Shown: positions 1-13,433 of the stretch, in pieces
How positions within the stretch are numbered: the first letter of the stretch is position 1
Layout: every line of letters starts with the position of its first letter
Origin: Erythroxylum novogranatense
Lineage: Eukaryota; Streptophyta; Magnoliopsida; Malpighiales; Erythroxylaceae
Direction of reading: 5' to 3'
Length of the DNA: 64,000 nt
Assembly: GCA_029891385.1 (NCBI GenBank)
Contig: CM057233.1
Location: forward strand, 12,775,460-12,839,459
Translations under genes and position numbers: made by a program
The notes under the pieces: generated by a model
Seen by the model: the letters and a program-made list of their open reading frames with translations, nothing else
Told to the model about the DNA's origin: nothing
Database searches by the model: none

Positions 1-37
1 ATCGGTTTTGTCCTCTTTGGTACTCAAACTCGAGACT

Positions 38-3000
38 TCACATTACATTATTTCACATTCGATACACTTAATCAGTCATATTATACATATGCAATGCACA
101 TGAGACTCACTTTTTATTTGCTATTTTGTTGTGACCAAGTGCCTATACTGTCCCATATGGAGCTCATTAATAACTGTCCCTTATCCATTTGGAGGATACA
201 TGGCTCATTAAACGTTGAGCCTGAGGCTCTAAATCACTTTTGAGCTCGAAACTCATTTTTACTTGTTGAGCTTTAAGCTCTGATCGGTGGCTCCTCTGGT
301 CACAACAGCCATTATATTTCATACACTTATGCAATGAAATGCATCAATCACATTAGCATGTTCCCATTCACTCAGTTTCACATGTCATCGGATCGTAGTC
401 CGGCATTCAACAGTAGAGTTGAGAAGCACACTCTCTTACATATGCAGATGCACATTTAAAACACATTTTTCATCGGACCTTGGTCCGGCACTTATCGATC
501 ATATAATGCACACTCAAAACACATTTTCCAATAACATTAAATACATATAGTTCATCCAATTCACATTCAAGTAGTACTTCAATATCACGACTCCCCCAAT
601 ACACAGTCATCGGACCTTCTTTCTGCAATCTACAATCAAATCATAATCCATCACCATTTATATGACATTCAACAGTCAATCAATACAAATTCAAACAAAA
701 TATATAATGAAATGAGACCATCTCGGTCTACTCACAGTACGCTCCAAATTAGCATTTGCTTCTAAATTCTGGAAATGCCTGACTGCAGACTTTTAACCTG
801 CACAACCTATTTATGCAACGTTGCATACACATTAATAATTTTGCACAATTATAAACATTTATTTATGCACATGTGTGTATATGGAATATGTATGATGCAT
901 GTTCATGACAATCCTGGTATCATTCCATAAATTTCATCATAAACCCATTCCTATATCAAACTCATCTTATGCCTCACTAAAACCATTAAACTCACAATTT
1001 ATTGCTTATTGACTTAATTCAGTTTTTTCCCAAAACACACAGGTTCGGGTCTACTACTCCCAATAGATGAGACAGTCAACTTAAGGTAACCTAGGTAACC
1101 TCTCATCAATAGAAATGTTCCCATATGTTTCAAGAATCCATAGACAACAAAATTACTCACTTTGGATTTTTATAGGTCCAGATATTGCCAAAATACTGAA
1201 GTATGTCCAGAAAACTAACCAATTCATATTCCCTTAATTAATCCTCTCACTTTGATTTAATCCATCACTTTTAATTAAATCTCAAAATTCACAAATTCTC
1301 ATGGTGAGGTAGATAAATGTCTTATGAATCCGACGCTTCAAAAATCAGATCAATCGGAGGTTGGATGGCCAAGTTATAAGCAAAAGAATGGAGGAAGGGA
1401 GGGTGAGCCAGCAAGCGCGGCTGACTCGCCAGCCGGCTCACCCAAAAGGGCTGGCTCGCGATCACGAGGCGACTCAAAATGTCGTCGCGGCCGCGAGGTT
1501 GCGAGTTCCCAATTCACTTGATTTTTTTCCACTCATTTCCTCTCTTCTTCCAACATGCATAACTTTTCACTCAGGAGTCCAAATTTGACAAATTTGGTAT
1601 CCCTGAAAAGATCAACGAAAGCTATACAAGTCCTATGAAGGACTCGAAAACCAGGTCCATCTTGAAGGGAGTCAAAATCCCATTCAAAATTACTGCCCAA
1701 ATAAGTGTCATCCTAAATAGTATCCCACTTTCTAAAAATCATAACTCCCTATCCCATTTTCCAAAAATTCCATACTTTATATAAATGAAAAGATCCAAAC
1801 ACATTCTACAACTTTCATGAACAACTTGGAAGCAAATTCAACCTCTAAAAAAGTCAAAACCTCAATCAATGTTTATGCCCCCATAATTTCACCCAAAACT
1901 ACATCCAAACTTTAAAAATTCATACCTTACAATTCCTACATCCAAAAATGGAATTTTATACATCATTAAAAAGCTAAGACATTCCTCTATAACTTTCAAT
2001 AAGGCCACTTGATCCAATTCAAACCATAACAGTCCAGAATTTGCCTCAAAGCACAATATTACAAAACCTACACTTTTGGACATTTTCACAAACAAAGCAC
2101 ATGAATCTATGGAATAACATCCCAAAGTCAACAGATCATAACTTTCAACCTCAACATCGAATAATGTCATAATTTATAGCGATAGAAAGAACGTAAGAAA
2201 AGCTACAACTTTAATGAAGACCCTTTTAGCAAAATCTGCCTAAATTAACCCAGAAAAATTTCCAAATTTTCAGATCACAAAATGCAATTCTCGAGCTACT
2301 GTTCATCCCTACACCCTTTCCCACATTCAAGTCAAAATATGGAACTCTTCAAGCCAGAATTGAACATCACTTCCTTCACAAGAAATCTAGCCAAACATCT
2401 CTAGTTTAATTCAAGCCTAAAATCATCTCAATTGAACAATCATAGAAGAAGTTATGGCAACATCATTGAAACATAATCAAATCAATTTTTCCAGATTATC
2501 ATCCTAACTCTTCTCCTACCTCTTCCACACCATTTCCTCACTCAAATACCACTCACTCATGAAAATAACCATAACCAAATCAAAACCTCTACTTGAACAT
2601 TAACCTACAACATAGTATCAACTTGCACTAAATTTTCTTCCTTTTCATACACTCATCTAGACATCATTTAAATCAATCTAAACCATCCCAAATTACATAC
2701 AACACATTCTACATTATTCATCATCAATCAAACAAAACTTCATACCCATCCACCCTAAACACAATTCCCATGCAATTAAGTTCACTTAACATCACAATAA
2801 TGCATTTAACTAACAATTCATAATATAAAACACAATTCTTACCTAATTAAACTTCTAAATCTTCCAATTTTCCAAATTTATCACAAACTCTCTACTTCCT
2901 ACTAACATGCACGATCATCATCTTGATGGGGTAAAAAGCTTAGGTTTGTTTTTGTGAACAAAAGAAGAGAAAGCCAAGAGGAAAGAAGATAGAAAGGATG

Positions 3001-3684
3001 GGAAATTTTTCAAAAGAACTAAAGAAGAGGAGAGCTACGAAGATGGTGAAGAAAATCACACTTAAAGCACCAAATCACCTTAAGAAAAGAGAAGTATCGG
3101 GAATAACCAAAGAAAGGAGGATTTTTATTAAACTTATGCATCATGGTGGCATGTTAGGCAAGTGACAAGTGTCACTTGCCACATGTCACATGCTTAAGCC
3201 TTCACTAGTGTCTTTCCAATTAAAATTCCAATTTATACTCCAATTTCTCCCCCAATTTCCAATGGCTCAAATTAATAAATCCTAAACTCATTTATCTAAA
3301 TTTCCAGTGCCATTGGACCGTAATTTTTGCTACCGGTAAATAATCAATCTACCACTAGACATTTTTCTTAGTCCAGAAATTACCTCAAAATTTCCAGAAA
3401 ATTTTCTAAAATTCACTAAAAATTCTCAAACCTCAATGACCCTCTCCAACTAAATTTTCAAGCACACAACTCACATTTTTCATATCAATTACATTTATTA
3501 ACAAATATACCGGGAAATGTCATGAATGCATGTATAGTCATTTTCATGTGCTAAATGTACTGTTCACGTGTATGTGTATGTTATATAATGCATGAGCATG
3601 AGATGTGTTTTCCTAATTTCTCTGATTGATCTCACATGTACCAATTTCGGGTTCAAATCCTTTGTATGAAAACGGGATGATACA
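38..3684 (-). repeat. 3' LTR of element B (left end missing)
   Basis: This segment matches 7690-9886 plus 20136-21571 nearly base for base over its whole length. The main length difference is about 20 extra bases near 3160-3180. It ends at 3684 in GATGATACA, the counterpart of GATGTTACA at 21571. Similarity stops abruptly to the left of about position 38, where the other copy continues for almost 580 bp, so the LTR is broken near the window edge; positions 1-37 are unassigned. A GC-rich island at 1407-1512 contains TCGCGA and GGCCGC palindromes in an otherwise AT-rich LTR. Open frames inside (for example near 1324-1588 and 1889-2170) are chance frames in repeat DNA. Confidence 0.85.
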
Positions 3685-3702
3685 ATTCTCCCATTTTTAA
3701 AG
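3685..3702 (-). other. Polypurine tract of element B
   Basis: Read on the minus strand this is CTTTAAAAATGGGAGAAT, directly before the LTR start TGTATCATCC. In plant gypsy elements such a tract primes plus-strand DNA synthesis. Its position next to the LTR edge supports the minus orientation. Confidence 0.7.
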
Positions 3703-6700
3703 AAATTTTGTCTTCGAAATTCATTTATGATTAATGAATAAGACAGGGATACTATTATCTCATATACTTCTCCGTTTCTTATATCACTTCACCACTTGAT
3801 TACTTTCTTTCAAAAGACCACAGTTGACAGATTCAAGAGTTCTATCAATCCCTTGATTAGATATAACACTTGCTTAATTATTTCCTTGATGAGTTTCAGA
3901 TTACTCAAATTTTTTTACTTCTAGTCTCAACAACACATATATCGAATCATAACAATACTAACCATATCCATATAACAACACTGTGTGATTTCGATAACCA
4001 TAAAACAACTCATAAATCCATAGTCTTATTATCGCCATAGTGTTATATGGACCACTTTATGTCAAACTTAGTTTCCCTTGTTTACTTCTGTGTATCCATC
4101 TAATTACACCTTGGCAAAGGTGATACTTTCAAAGACAAGTCATCTGTTTCACTTCTCATCGGTGTTAGTACACTTACCTTGCAAATTTTATCAATATATT
4201 CCATTACTTCAATGTGATCCACCAAAAATGCATTCGTCTTCCAAAAGCCACTTTATTCTGTTTCCAAATTCATTTCACTCACTAACGGTATCCCTAATTT
4301 GTTCTAGCTTTTAATCATTCTTTTAGGCCCTCTCCTTTATAGTGTAAGGGTGAACGACCTTTTTTTTTCGTCTAACGCCTCATAGAGTATTCTAATGGTA
4401 TCACCAGGATAATGATTATTATACCTGTAGTCAACTTGCACGATACATTAATCTCATATTCTGATGAACTCCAGACATCTAAGCTTTATACCTATCTTCG
4501 ATAGTCAAGACTATTAGTAACTCAAACATGTAATCACTCAGTTCGATATTCTTCACCATCGGTTGCTCTTTCGATGTACTCTTACTAAGACATATAGCTT
4601 TGTTTTTTTTTTGCGTTTTCTCTCATAGTCTCTTTATCAGGTGTTACGCATACTTCTTAATCCAATCATAATTCCTCGAATCATCAATTTGGGCTTTCCT
4701 AATCCCTTTTTGATAAATTGATGTTACTTTTCAATAGCTAATAATACTTCCTTTTTGCTCCTTTTTAACTCGACATCATACACTCTTTATTGCACTAGAT
4801 TTAGTAACCTGAATATCCAAATATGTGGTATTCTGCTATTGAATATTCTATTTAATGCATTTGATTGCAACACTAGCTTTATTAGGACATGTTAATTTGC
4901 ATAATCCTTTCAATCTTTTTCCAATTCAATTCTTACCTCAATCTCTACTGATCTGTATCTTCATGTCTCCAAGCTTTCAAACCAATTACTATTGCAGCAA
5001 ATTTCAAATAACGTATCAAAATTTAGCTCATGAGGCTATAATTTTCCCTAGGTACACAAAAGCACTTGATACTATTGCAGCCAATTCCATCTTGATCTCT
5101 AATGGGAAACTCTATTGCATATACTACAACATCTCCACATCCGAATGGCATAATTTACACTGCAGTTATATGTTTTGCTTTTTTTTTTCAACACTGACAC
5201 CACTTACATGTTTTTCCTCAAGTATTCAGTATATTCTCTTTACCTTTATGATCCAATAGATATAAACTCAAACTTATTGTGCTTATGTTTAGTTCTCGTA
5301 ATTCCTTAAGTAACTAATTCTCAGTGAAATAGTATTATCACATGTTATTTTCAATGTTCCCATTTACTTATCTCTCTTGAATAATTTTCTCCATTCTTTA
5401 GAGTTCCTCTGGTTTCGCATTGACTTATTCCAAGGTCCGCTCATTCATACAGGTTTCTCCACACATTGCAATTGATTTGCAAACATAACTTCTTGTGTTG
5501 GTAACACATTCATCGGATATAATTAGTGGTTCCCAAACATATTTACACAGACTATAATATGGACCAAAGTTCACCTCACATTAGCAAGAATGTCTCCTCG
5601 AATTCTAAAATCCACTTATATAGTTGGATACTTTACATCAACAAAATGTATACACTCTCAATAGCCTTTTCTAACACTTATGCTTGAGTCTTCACTAGGG
5701 ATGTAACTCCAACATTCATTTTTGACTCATTATTTATCCATTTCATATTTGTTCCGTCATTGATCATAAATTGAATTAACCGGCTTACTAACCCTATCTT
5801 AGTGATTTTTTGATACTAACCTCGATATTGTTTATAAATCCTTGTCAATCAACTAGTTCCCATGATTACTTATTAGTCATTCTTTGTAAATCAAGAAAAA
5901 GCATATCAATTTGTATCATAACTCATATGATCAAAATATCCTCGATAATAAGGCTCAATGAGGCATTAAGTAATTTCATTTACTCTAACACCCTAGTATA
6001 TACCATCCAAAATCCTTACATCTTACCTAGAGATGTATTCATGTCAAGTCTCCAATTAATAACATTCGCTAATGTTATGTACATTCCAATTGACTCTAGA
6101 TAACATTTCTATCCTTGTTCTTGCCCATGATTGGGGTTCACCATAAGATCATAATAGAAACCTATTTTTGTAGGCCAATATCGTGCCTTGCACTTTCTTC
6201 CTCACATTAAAACATGTATTAACAGCGATTCTACTCCAGTTTTCCAACATTTACCTCTTCTAATGCGACATCATTTCATAATAATTAAACTATCATTTTG
6301 CATGCATTCACTCTCCTCCTTTGATTCGTCATCTCTTCCTTAATCGTGTGCATACATAAAATCCAAACTTAGGCACATTTCTAACTTTCTCCATACTATA
6401 CATCATTCATCACTTGTCATCACTTGTAAAGTCATTTATAACTATTTTATTTCCCTCTTTGGTTTCATTTTCCTATCATCTCTTATTTCATCGTCCATAA
6501 GTATATCCTCAATCCATTTAAAATTAGAGAAGCAAAATAGACATATTATTATGCTAAATCATAACTTTTATCACATTTCAAATCCAAGTCTAACCTTTCA
6601 CAGTCATAGAAAAGTTATTTTCTTTAACCAAGCTTGTACACTTTAATCTCATAACTCTTATCACTTTTAACCGAAATTCATCTCATGTCCAAATTTGACC

Positions 6701-7093
6701 TCTCCAGGCTATAGAAATTTCATTTTCTTTCAACTCGGTTTATACACTTTAGGTCTCATTATTCATTTTGATATCACTTCTTTCCTTAATTAGCCCATGC
6801 CAATGTATTCACATTCCTATCACATTCGAGGATTTATTACCACAGTATAATATGAATATCATTTTCCATTATTCTTTTCCCCTTTCTCACTGCCCATAAA
6901 CCTTCAGTGGCTCACATTCTGGCATATCATCCCTTTTCTCACACTTAAACACTTAACACATGCTCATGCGTGTGACTCATACTCATGCGACTCAGACTAG
7001 GGATCAGTTGCCACTGTCTGCTATGTCATGACTTAAATGCATGTAACTTGACCCATGTTTCAGAAAACACCCATATAAGATAGTACTACTGGT
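3703..7093 (-). repeat. Internal region of element B, no recognisable coding
   Basis: This 3.4-kb AT-rich stretch lies between the polypurine tract and the primer site. I read it for gag zinc knuckles, protease DSG, reverse transcriptase YxDD and integrase zinc motifs and found none that hold up. Open frames of up to 134 codons (4855-5259) are on the strand opposite to the element and show no family resemblance. It is either the conserved non-coding domain typical of LARDs or a pol region decayed beyond recognition. A short stretch near 5050-5110 on the minus strand vaguely resembles an RNase H block but does not extend. Confidence 0.6.
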
Positions 7094-7105
7094 GCTCTGA
7101 TACCA
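7094..7105 (-). other. Primer binding site of element B
   Basis: Minus strand TGGTATCAGAGC is the classic plant site complementary to the 3' end of initiator tRNA-Met. It lies 6 bp inside the 5' LTR boundary (about 7112). Confidence 0.85.
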
Positions 7106-7111
7106 CATAAA

Positions 7112-9886
7112 TATAATACCCCCACTCCCGCATGACCCGAACCGGACATCGATGGTGTTATCTGAGTCCGTGGCCTGCGAGGGTGGCGTGCTACATCACT
7201 TAGTTCGTCAAAACTCAATATAAAACTTTTATTTTCAAGCGTACGTCAAAATCAATAATCGCAAATTTGGGAACACTTTTATTCAAAAACATTTTCATTT
7301 ATAGTAGTTGCCAATTTTGTGTTTCACATACCAGAAGTTCGATTAGCCCATTCCAAAAACAAAACATATTATACTTTGATCAATTTCTATTGCAAAACAC
7401 CTTTTTTTTCAATCGGAACATTATACACAAATACACAAAATACAATGGTTTGCAGAAAATACAATTCAGTGCGAAAATAAAGAGACACAATGTAGACGTG
7501 AACTGATCCCAACCTCTTCTTTCTCTCATATGCAATAGATATACTCCAGTTGCTTAACGGGGTATTCTTCTGAGTCCTGAAAAATAATTGCAAATTTTAG
7601 GTGAGTTTTTTGAACTCAGTGAGTGACCAACATCGATGGCTCACCCAGTCACACACAACAAATAATTTACACATCTCACTCTATTTCACATTACATTATT
7701 TCACATTCGATACACTTAATCAGTCATATTATGCATATGCAATGCACATGAGACTCACTTTTCATTTGTTATTTTGTTGTGACCAAGTGCCTATACTGTC
7801 CCATATGGGGCTCATTAACAACTGTTCCTTATCCATTTGGAGGATACAGGGCTCATTAAATGTTGAGCCTGAGGCTCTGAATCACTTTTGAGCTCGAAGC
7901 TCATTTTCACTTGTTGAGCTTTAAGCTCTGATCGGTGGCTCCTCTGGTCACAATAGCCATTATATTTCATATACTTATGCAATGAAATGCATAAATCACA
8001 TTAGCATGTTCCCATTCACTCACTTTTACATGTTATCGGACCGTAGTTCGGCATTCAACAGTAGAGTTGAGAAGCACACTCTCTTACATATGCAGATGCA
8101 CATTTAAAACACATTTGTCATCGAACCTTGGTCCGATACTTATCAATCATATAATGCACACCCAAAACACATTTTTCAATCACATTAAATAAACATATTT
8201 CATCCAATTCACATTCAAGTAGTACTTCAATATCACGACTCCCCTAATACAAAGTCATCGGACCTTATGTCCAGAATCCACAATCAAATCACAATCCATC
8301 ACCATTTATATGACCATTCAACAGTCAATCAATACAAATTCAAACAGAACACATAATGAAAAGATACCATCTCGTTCTACTCACAATATACTCCAGATTA
8401 GCATTTGCTTCCAAATTCTGGAAACACCTGACTGCGGACTTTTAACATGCGCAACCCATTTATGCAATACGTTGCACACACATTAATAATTTTGCACAAT
8501 TATAAGCATTCATTTATGCACATGTGTGTATATGGAATATGTACGATGCATGTTCATGAAAATCCCAGTATCATTCCATAAATTTCATCATAAACCCATT
8601 CCTATATCAAACTCATCTTATGCCTCACTAAAACCATTAAACTCACAATTTATTGCTTATTGACTTAATTCAGTTTTTTCCAAAAACACACACTTTCGGG
8701 TCTACTACTCTCGATAGATGAGACAGTCAACGTAAGGTAACCTAGGCAACCTCCCATCAACAGAAACGTTCCCCTATGTTTCTAGAATCCATAGACACCA
8801 AAATTACTCACTTTGGATTTTTATAGGTCCAGATATTGCCAAAACACTGAAGTATGTCCAGAAAACTAACCAATTCATATTCCCTTAATTGATCCTCTCA
8901 CTTTGATTTAATCCATCACTTTCAATTAAATCTCAAAATTCACAAATACTCATGGAGAGGTAGATAAATATCTTATGAATCCGACGTTTTGAAAATCAGA
9001 TCAATTGGAGGTCGGATGGCCAAGTTATAAGCAAAAGAATGGAGGAAGGGAGGGTGAGCCAGCAGGTGTGGCTTGACTCGTGAGTCGGTTCACCCAAAAG
9101 GGCCAGCTCGTGATCGCAAAGAGGCTTAAAATGTCGTCGTGGCTGCGAGGCTGCGAGTTCCCAATTCACCTTTCTTTTCCACTCATTTCCTCTCTTCTTC
9201 CAACATGCATAACTTTTCACTCATGAGTCCAAATTTGACAAATTTGGTATCCCTGGAAAGATCAAAGAAAACTATACAAGTCCCATAAAGGGCTCGAAAA
9301 CCAATTCCATCTCGAAGGGAGTCAAAATCCCAATCAAAGTTACTGCCCAAATAAGTGTCATCCTAAACAGTATCCCACTTTCTAAAAATCATAACTCCCT
9401 ATCCAATTGTCCAAAAACTCCATACTTTATATAAATGAAAATATCCAATCACATTCTACAACTTTCATGAACAACTTGGAAGCAAATTCAACCTCTAAAA
9501 AGGTCAAAACCTCAATCAAAGTTTCTGCCCCCATAATTTCACTCAAAACCACATCCAAATTTCAAAAATTCATACCTTACAATTTCTTCATCAAAAAATG
9601 GCATTTTATACATCATTAAAAAGCTAAGACATTCCTCTATAACCTTCAATAAGGCCACTTTATTCATTTCAAACCATAACAGTTCAAAATTTTCGTCAAA
9701 GCACAGTATCACAAAACCTACACTTTTGGACATTTTCACAAACAAAGCATATGAATCTATGGAATAACATCCCAAAGTCAACAGATCATAACTTTCAACC
9801 TCAACATCGAATAATGTTGTATTTTATAGAGATAGAAAGTTAAGAAGAAAAGATACAACTTTAATGAAGACCTCTTTAGCAAAATC
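7112..9886 (-). repeat. 5' LTR of element B, inner part
   Basis: This is the portion of the 5' LTR between the primer site and the A insertion. It starts with TATAATACCCCC on the plus strand, apparently a decayed TG terminus. From 7690 on it matches 38-2232 of the 3' LTR. The GC-rich island recurs at about 9050-9160. The last five bases (AAATC, 9882-9886) are the target site duplicated by element A. Short open frames here (7601-7891, 8996-9220, 9407-9781) occur equally in the other LTR and are not genes. Confidence 0.85.
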
Positions 9887-12105
9887 TGTTGGGCCCCAAA
9901 TTGTTTTTCTTGATGTTATTAAGTATGAGTTATGTTGATTGTATAAATTATTGCATAGTTTGATTTTAAGGGAAGTGTTAGTGGAAAATTAGGATGAATT
10001 TGAGATTAATGTGGAATAAGTGGTTATGAAAGAATAAAAGTGTATAAGGGCATAATAGGCAAGTCACTTAAGTTGGGATGGTTAAAGCCTAACTAGGAGG
10101 GGCATTCTAGTCTTTGTGCCTTCATTTAGAGATTAAGGAATTAAAAGAAAAGAAAGAAAGAATGGAAAAGAAAAGAAAGGAGAAGAGAGATTCGTGGGAA
10201 GAGAAGAAGAAGAAGAGAAAAAGAGGAAAGCTAGGGTTCTCGATTTTCAAAGGATTTGAAACATTCTCTGGTAAGTATGAGTTTATTTCTTCTTGTTTGA
10301 GATGGATTAAACCCTAGTTTCGCTTGGCTTGAGATGTAAACGATGGTTTAGGGTTTACGGGAGAAATAGGTGAAATCTCTTAGGGTTGTTGATCTGGTTG
10401 TGTTTTTGTTGATGAGTTTGTGTTGAATGAGTTTAGAAATGAAGTATCAAGCATGATCTAAAGTTTAAGTGTGTTGCTTAAGCAAAAGATTAGGATTTAA
10501 GTGGGAAAAAACTGGAGGATCGGGTTCGGAGACGTTCTCCAGACCTGCACGTCGCGACGTGAACAAGGCTGTTCGTCGCGACGTGCATAAGGTTGTTCGC
10601 CGCGATGTGCACAAGGATGTTCGTCGCGACGTGCAAAGCTATTCGTCGCGACGTGCACAAGGTTGTTCATCGCGACAAGCAGGGCCTTCGCCACGACGAG
10701 CCCTCAGTTTCCAGCAAATATGAGTTTTGATGTTTTGGGCATATCTTTTGCTACAGAATTCCTATTGAGGTGTTTTTTTTTAATGCGTTGTAAACTAGAG
10801 TCATAGATCTATAAGTTTTGTGAAGAAAAGAAGTTCTGAATTAGTGTCTAAGGATATCAAATTTTGGATGGAAGTTAAGAATGGAAATATTGTTTCAGCA
10901 TGAGTTATTGAATGGGATTTTGGTTCTTGTTTTAGGAAATCTAGTGAGGCAAGAGGATCAAAAGGTTCAAGAGGAAACTCATTCCTAGGCAAGAACAAGC
11001 AAGGAATTTAAAGTGGGTACATGTTTATAATAGAGTAAATAAGTCACTCATTATTTAGTTCAAGTCAAGAAAGATTTAATGATTTAAAATTGCATCATCA
11101 ATGTTTTCCTTAATTGCTATTGTGAAATGATTATATGTCGCTATATGATTTGGATTCATGATTACTAAAAAGATTTCAAAGAGGATTTTCCTCCTTTCAC
11201 GAATACATGCACATGAACTCATGATTTCTGAAATGTATGACAAGCAAGTTTACAAGCAAGTGCTAGTTTGGCAATCAAGTTTACAAGACTTTGAATCATG
11301 CATATTATGTGGGTTTGCAGTATGTCCCTCACGAATAGTCAAGTGTATATTGATTCACGAAAAAGGCTTCTCTCGCCTGCCCGCAAGTGGCACAGGGTTC
11401 CTCACAAGGATTCCCTCACGAAACTACGTCTACACATAACCATTTCGATGGAAACGTGTAGTACGCCATGAATCAGGGACTAACCCAAACCATTATGTTA
11501 TGTTATGTGTTTATGATCTGTTGTTATGTTTCATGCATCATGAATTGTTCATGAATCAAGCATTTCAAGATAATGACTCATGCATACTCAATTGCTATGA
11601 TTTCAACAAGTACCACGGCAATGAGTTATTTTTTATTACTTTTGCTTATTTCTATATTATAAATATGTTCCCACGAGCTTTATAGCTCACCCCCTCTATT
11701 CTCTCCCATTCAGGTGACGAGCAAGAGACCGAGTGAGTCACGAGTTATGGCAGTACTCCATTTTGTTATGTTTACGTATTTTTCAATGTTATATTTTTGG
11801 AAGTCAAGGCTTTAATTACATTTCAAGTATTATTGGTTCAAGGGTATTTTGTATTTTTGGCTCTTGAACTCAAAGTTGTAATTTGGTTTGAAATGTTCTT
11901 AAAGCTTTGTAAAACTCATCTTTTGGATAATGATTTATGGATGTGTTTGTTTTAATCATGAAAGCAGTTTTTGAGTTTGTTCACGGTGGGTCCATTGAGT
12001 TTTCAATGGTTTTTTTCCTTAATCGTTTAATTAACATGTTTCACCCCACGCATACAGCACCACGCTCTCATGTCCGATGTTGAGCTCCGGCAACGGGGTC
12101 CAACA
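9887..12105 (+). repeat. 5' LTR of element A
   Basis: A 2219-bp LTR running TGTTGGGCC to GGTCCAACA. From 10069 onward it aligns without large gaps to 18097-20130; in the first 340 aligned bases I count about 11 substitutions, so the copies are a few percent apart. Inside are a purine-rich run (10125-10235), a consensus splice donor GTAAGTAT at 10271-10278 conserved in the other LTR, a cluster of palindromic repeats (10548-10700), and a CATATCTTTT block after it. Open frames in it (10114-10317, 10469-10723, 11158-11439) recur in the 3' LTR and have no family resemblance. Confidence 0.9.
10548..10700 (+). repeat. Palindrome cluster in 5' LTR of A (CGTCGCGACG units)
   Basis: Six or seven copies of a unit of about 23-27 bp, approximately TTCGTCGCGACGTGCACAAG, are centred on the perfect palindrome CGTCGCGACG. 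The first copy extends to a 14-bp palindrome, CACGTCGCGACGTG (10548-10561). Exact cores lie at 10574-10583, 10622-10631 and 10644-10653, with decayed cores near 10598, 10668 and 10690. The block is strongly GC- and CpG-rich inside an AT-rich LTR. Transcribed in either direction it could form a row of hairpins. I know no function for it. Confidence 0.85.
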
Positions 12106-12110
12106 TGTTG

Positions 12111-12122
12111 TGGTATCAGAGC
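12111..12122 (+). other. Primer binding site of element A
   Basis: TGGTATCAGAGC, complementary to initiator tRNA-Met, lies 5 bp after the 5' LTR end. It starts minus-strand DNA synthesis in this family. Confidence 0.9.
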
Positions 12123-12269
12123 GCGCCTAGGTTTTGGTCTAGGGCTGCATGACATTGCTTTCAATGAATAACTTGCATTGTTTCACATGGTTTGAACTGT
12201 TTTTGCATATTTTGAAATTTGTCTTACTTGAACTAAAGTTTTCAATGGTTTTATATTGAAGGAGTGAAC

Positions 12270-13433
12270 ATGTCACCTCGAAAGAGAACTCGAGGAGCTA
12301 TGACTCGATCTCATTCTCGTCAAGGGAGCACGGATGAATCCCATGTTCCACAGGATGCTGGGACACATTCTGCTCCGATTTCTGAGGCACCTAGCTTGCA
12401 ACAAGAAGTGCCTCCTCCGCCTCCTCCTATGCCTCAAGGAAATCCCATGGATCCGAGTTTCTTTCAAGCCTTTGCTCAGGCTTTCACGTATGTCATGGTT
12501 CAGAGATCTCAGATTTCGATGCGAGCTCTAGTAGACAGGAGTGGGTAGTATGATAAGCTCCGTAAGTTTGGGGCTGTGGATTTCATTGGGATGACAAATC
12601 CAGAAGAGGCCGAAGCCTGGTTGAAGAGGACCGAGAGGGTTCTAGTTCAGATGAGATGCACAGATGAAGAGAAGCTAGACTATGTAGTCAGTCAGTTGCA
12701 GGGTGATGCACTGCATTGGTGGGAATTAGTGCCTCACAGTCAGGTTGTGCCATCGGTGCTGAAATGGAGAGACTTTGTGGAAGTGTTCAGAAAGAAATAT
12801 CTCTCCAAAGTTTATGTGTAAGAGAAGGCCAGGGAATTTCTGAACCTCACTTAGAGAGACATGAGTGTGAGCGAGTATGAGCTGAAGTTCACACAGCTTT
12901 CTCGTTATGCAGCCAACATTGTGGCAATAGAAGAAGACAAATGCCATAAGTTTGAAGCAGGTCTTCACATGGGGATCAGGGAGAAAGTCCTGATCCACAA
13001 TTTATGTGACTACCAGCAATTGGTAGATGCGGCACTCCAGGCTGAAAAGCTGGAGAAGATCAAGCAGGAAGTGAGAAAGAAGAGGAAGAACAGGGAGCAG
13101 ACTTTTAAGAAAGGAACTAGTGCTCCTATGCTTGAGAGGATCACGAGGAGCTCTTACAGTCAGAGTGAAGTGGGTAGTAGTGGAGTTTCCAAGGACAAGC
13201 AGGTGAGGGCAGTATCAGGGCAAGCTTCTAATGTGGGAAGCACTGGAAGAGCAGGAAAGAGCTGGTTCACCAACCCCTTATGTGACCAGTGTGGGAAACA
13301 TCACCAGGGAGAGTGTCTCAAATTGCTTGGAGTCTGTTTCAGATGTGGAGAGAAAGGGCATAAGTTGGGGTGTCCTCGAGCACCAAAGCAGGAAGGTCGC
13401 AGATTTCAAGCTCCAGGCGTCTGTAAAGCTTGA
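12270..13433 (+). pseudogene. gag of element A (gypsy capsid/nucleocapsid), interrupted by stops
   Basis: The ATG at 12270 opens a basic, then Pro-rich N-terminus. A gypsy capsid follows (FGAVDFIGMTNPEEAEAWL; LQGDALHWWE; FRKKYL), then a nucleocapsid with two cysteine clusters near the end (CDQCGKHHQGEC and CFRCGEKGHKLGC). The second approximates a CCHC knuckle. In the working family, gag assembles the cytoplasmic particle that packages element RNA. In-frame stops at 12546-12548, 12819-12821 and 12852-12854 break it. The last reads as CAG to TAG, typical of cytosine deamination. The gag frame ends at 13433 and protease continues in another frame. Not functional as it stands. Confidence 0.9.

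Noticed and set aside
5040..5110. RNase H remnant in B's interior (minus strand MELAAIV)
   Set aside because: The match is seven residues long and does not extend to either side, so it is likely chance.
4855..5259. A 134-codon open frame in the interior of B
   Set aside because: It has no family resemblance and low-complexity composition, lies on the strand opposite to the element, and opens by chance in AT-rich repeat DNA.
10114..10317. Lys/Glu-rich open frame, also seen at 18142-18345
   Set aside because: It is the purine-rich run of A's LTR and occurs in both LTR copies; the amino-acid bias follows from the GA-rich DNA.
12111..12122. tRNA genes at the TGGTATCAGAGC sites
   Set aside because: Only the 12-18 bases complementary to a tRNA 3' end are present, next to LTRs. 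They are primer sites without cloverleaf sequence.
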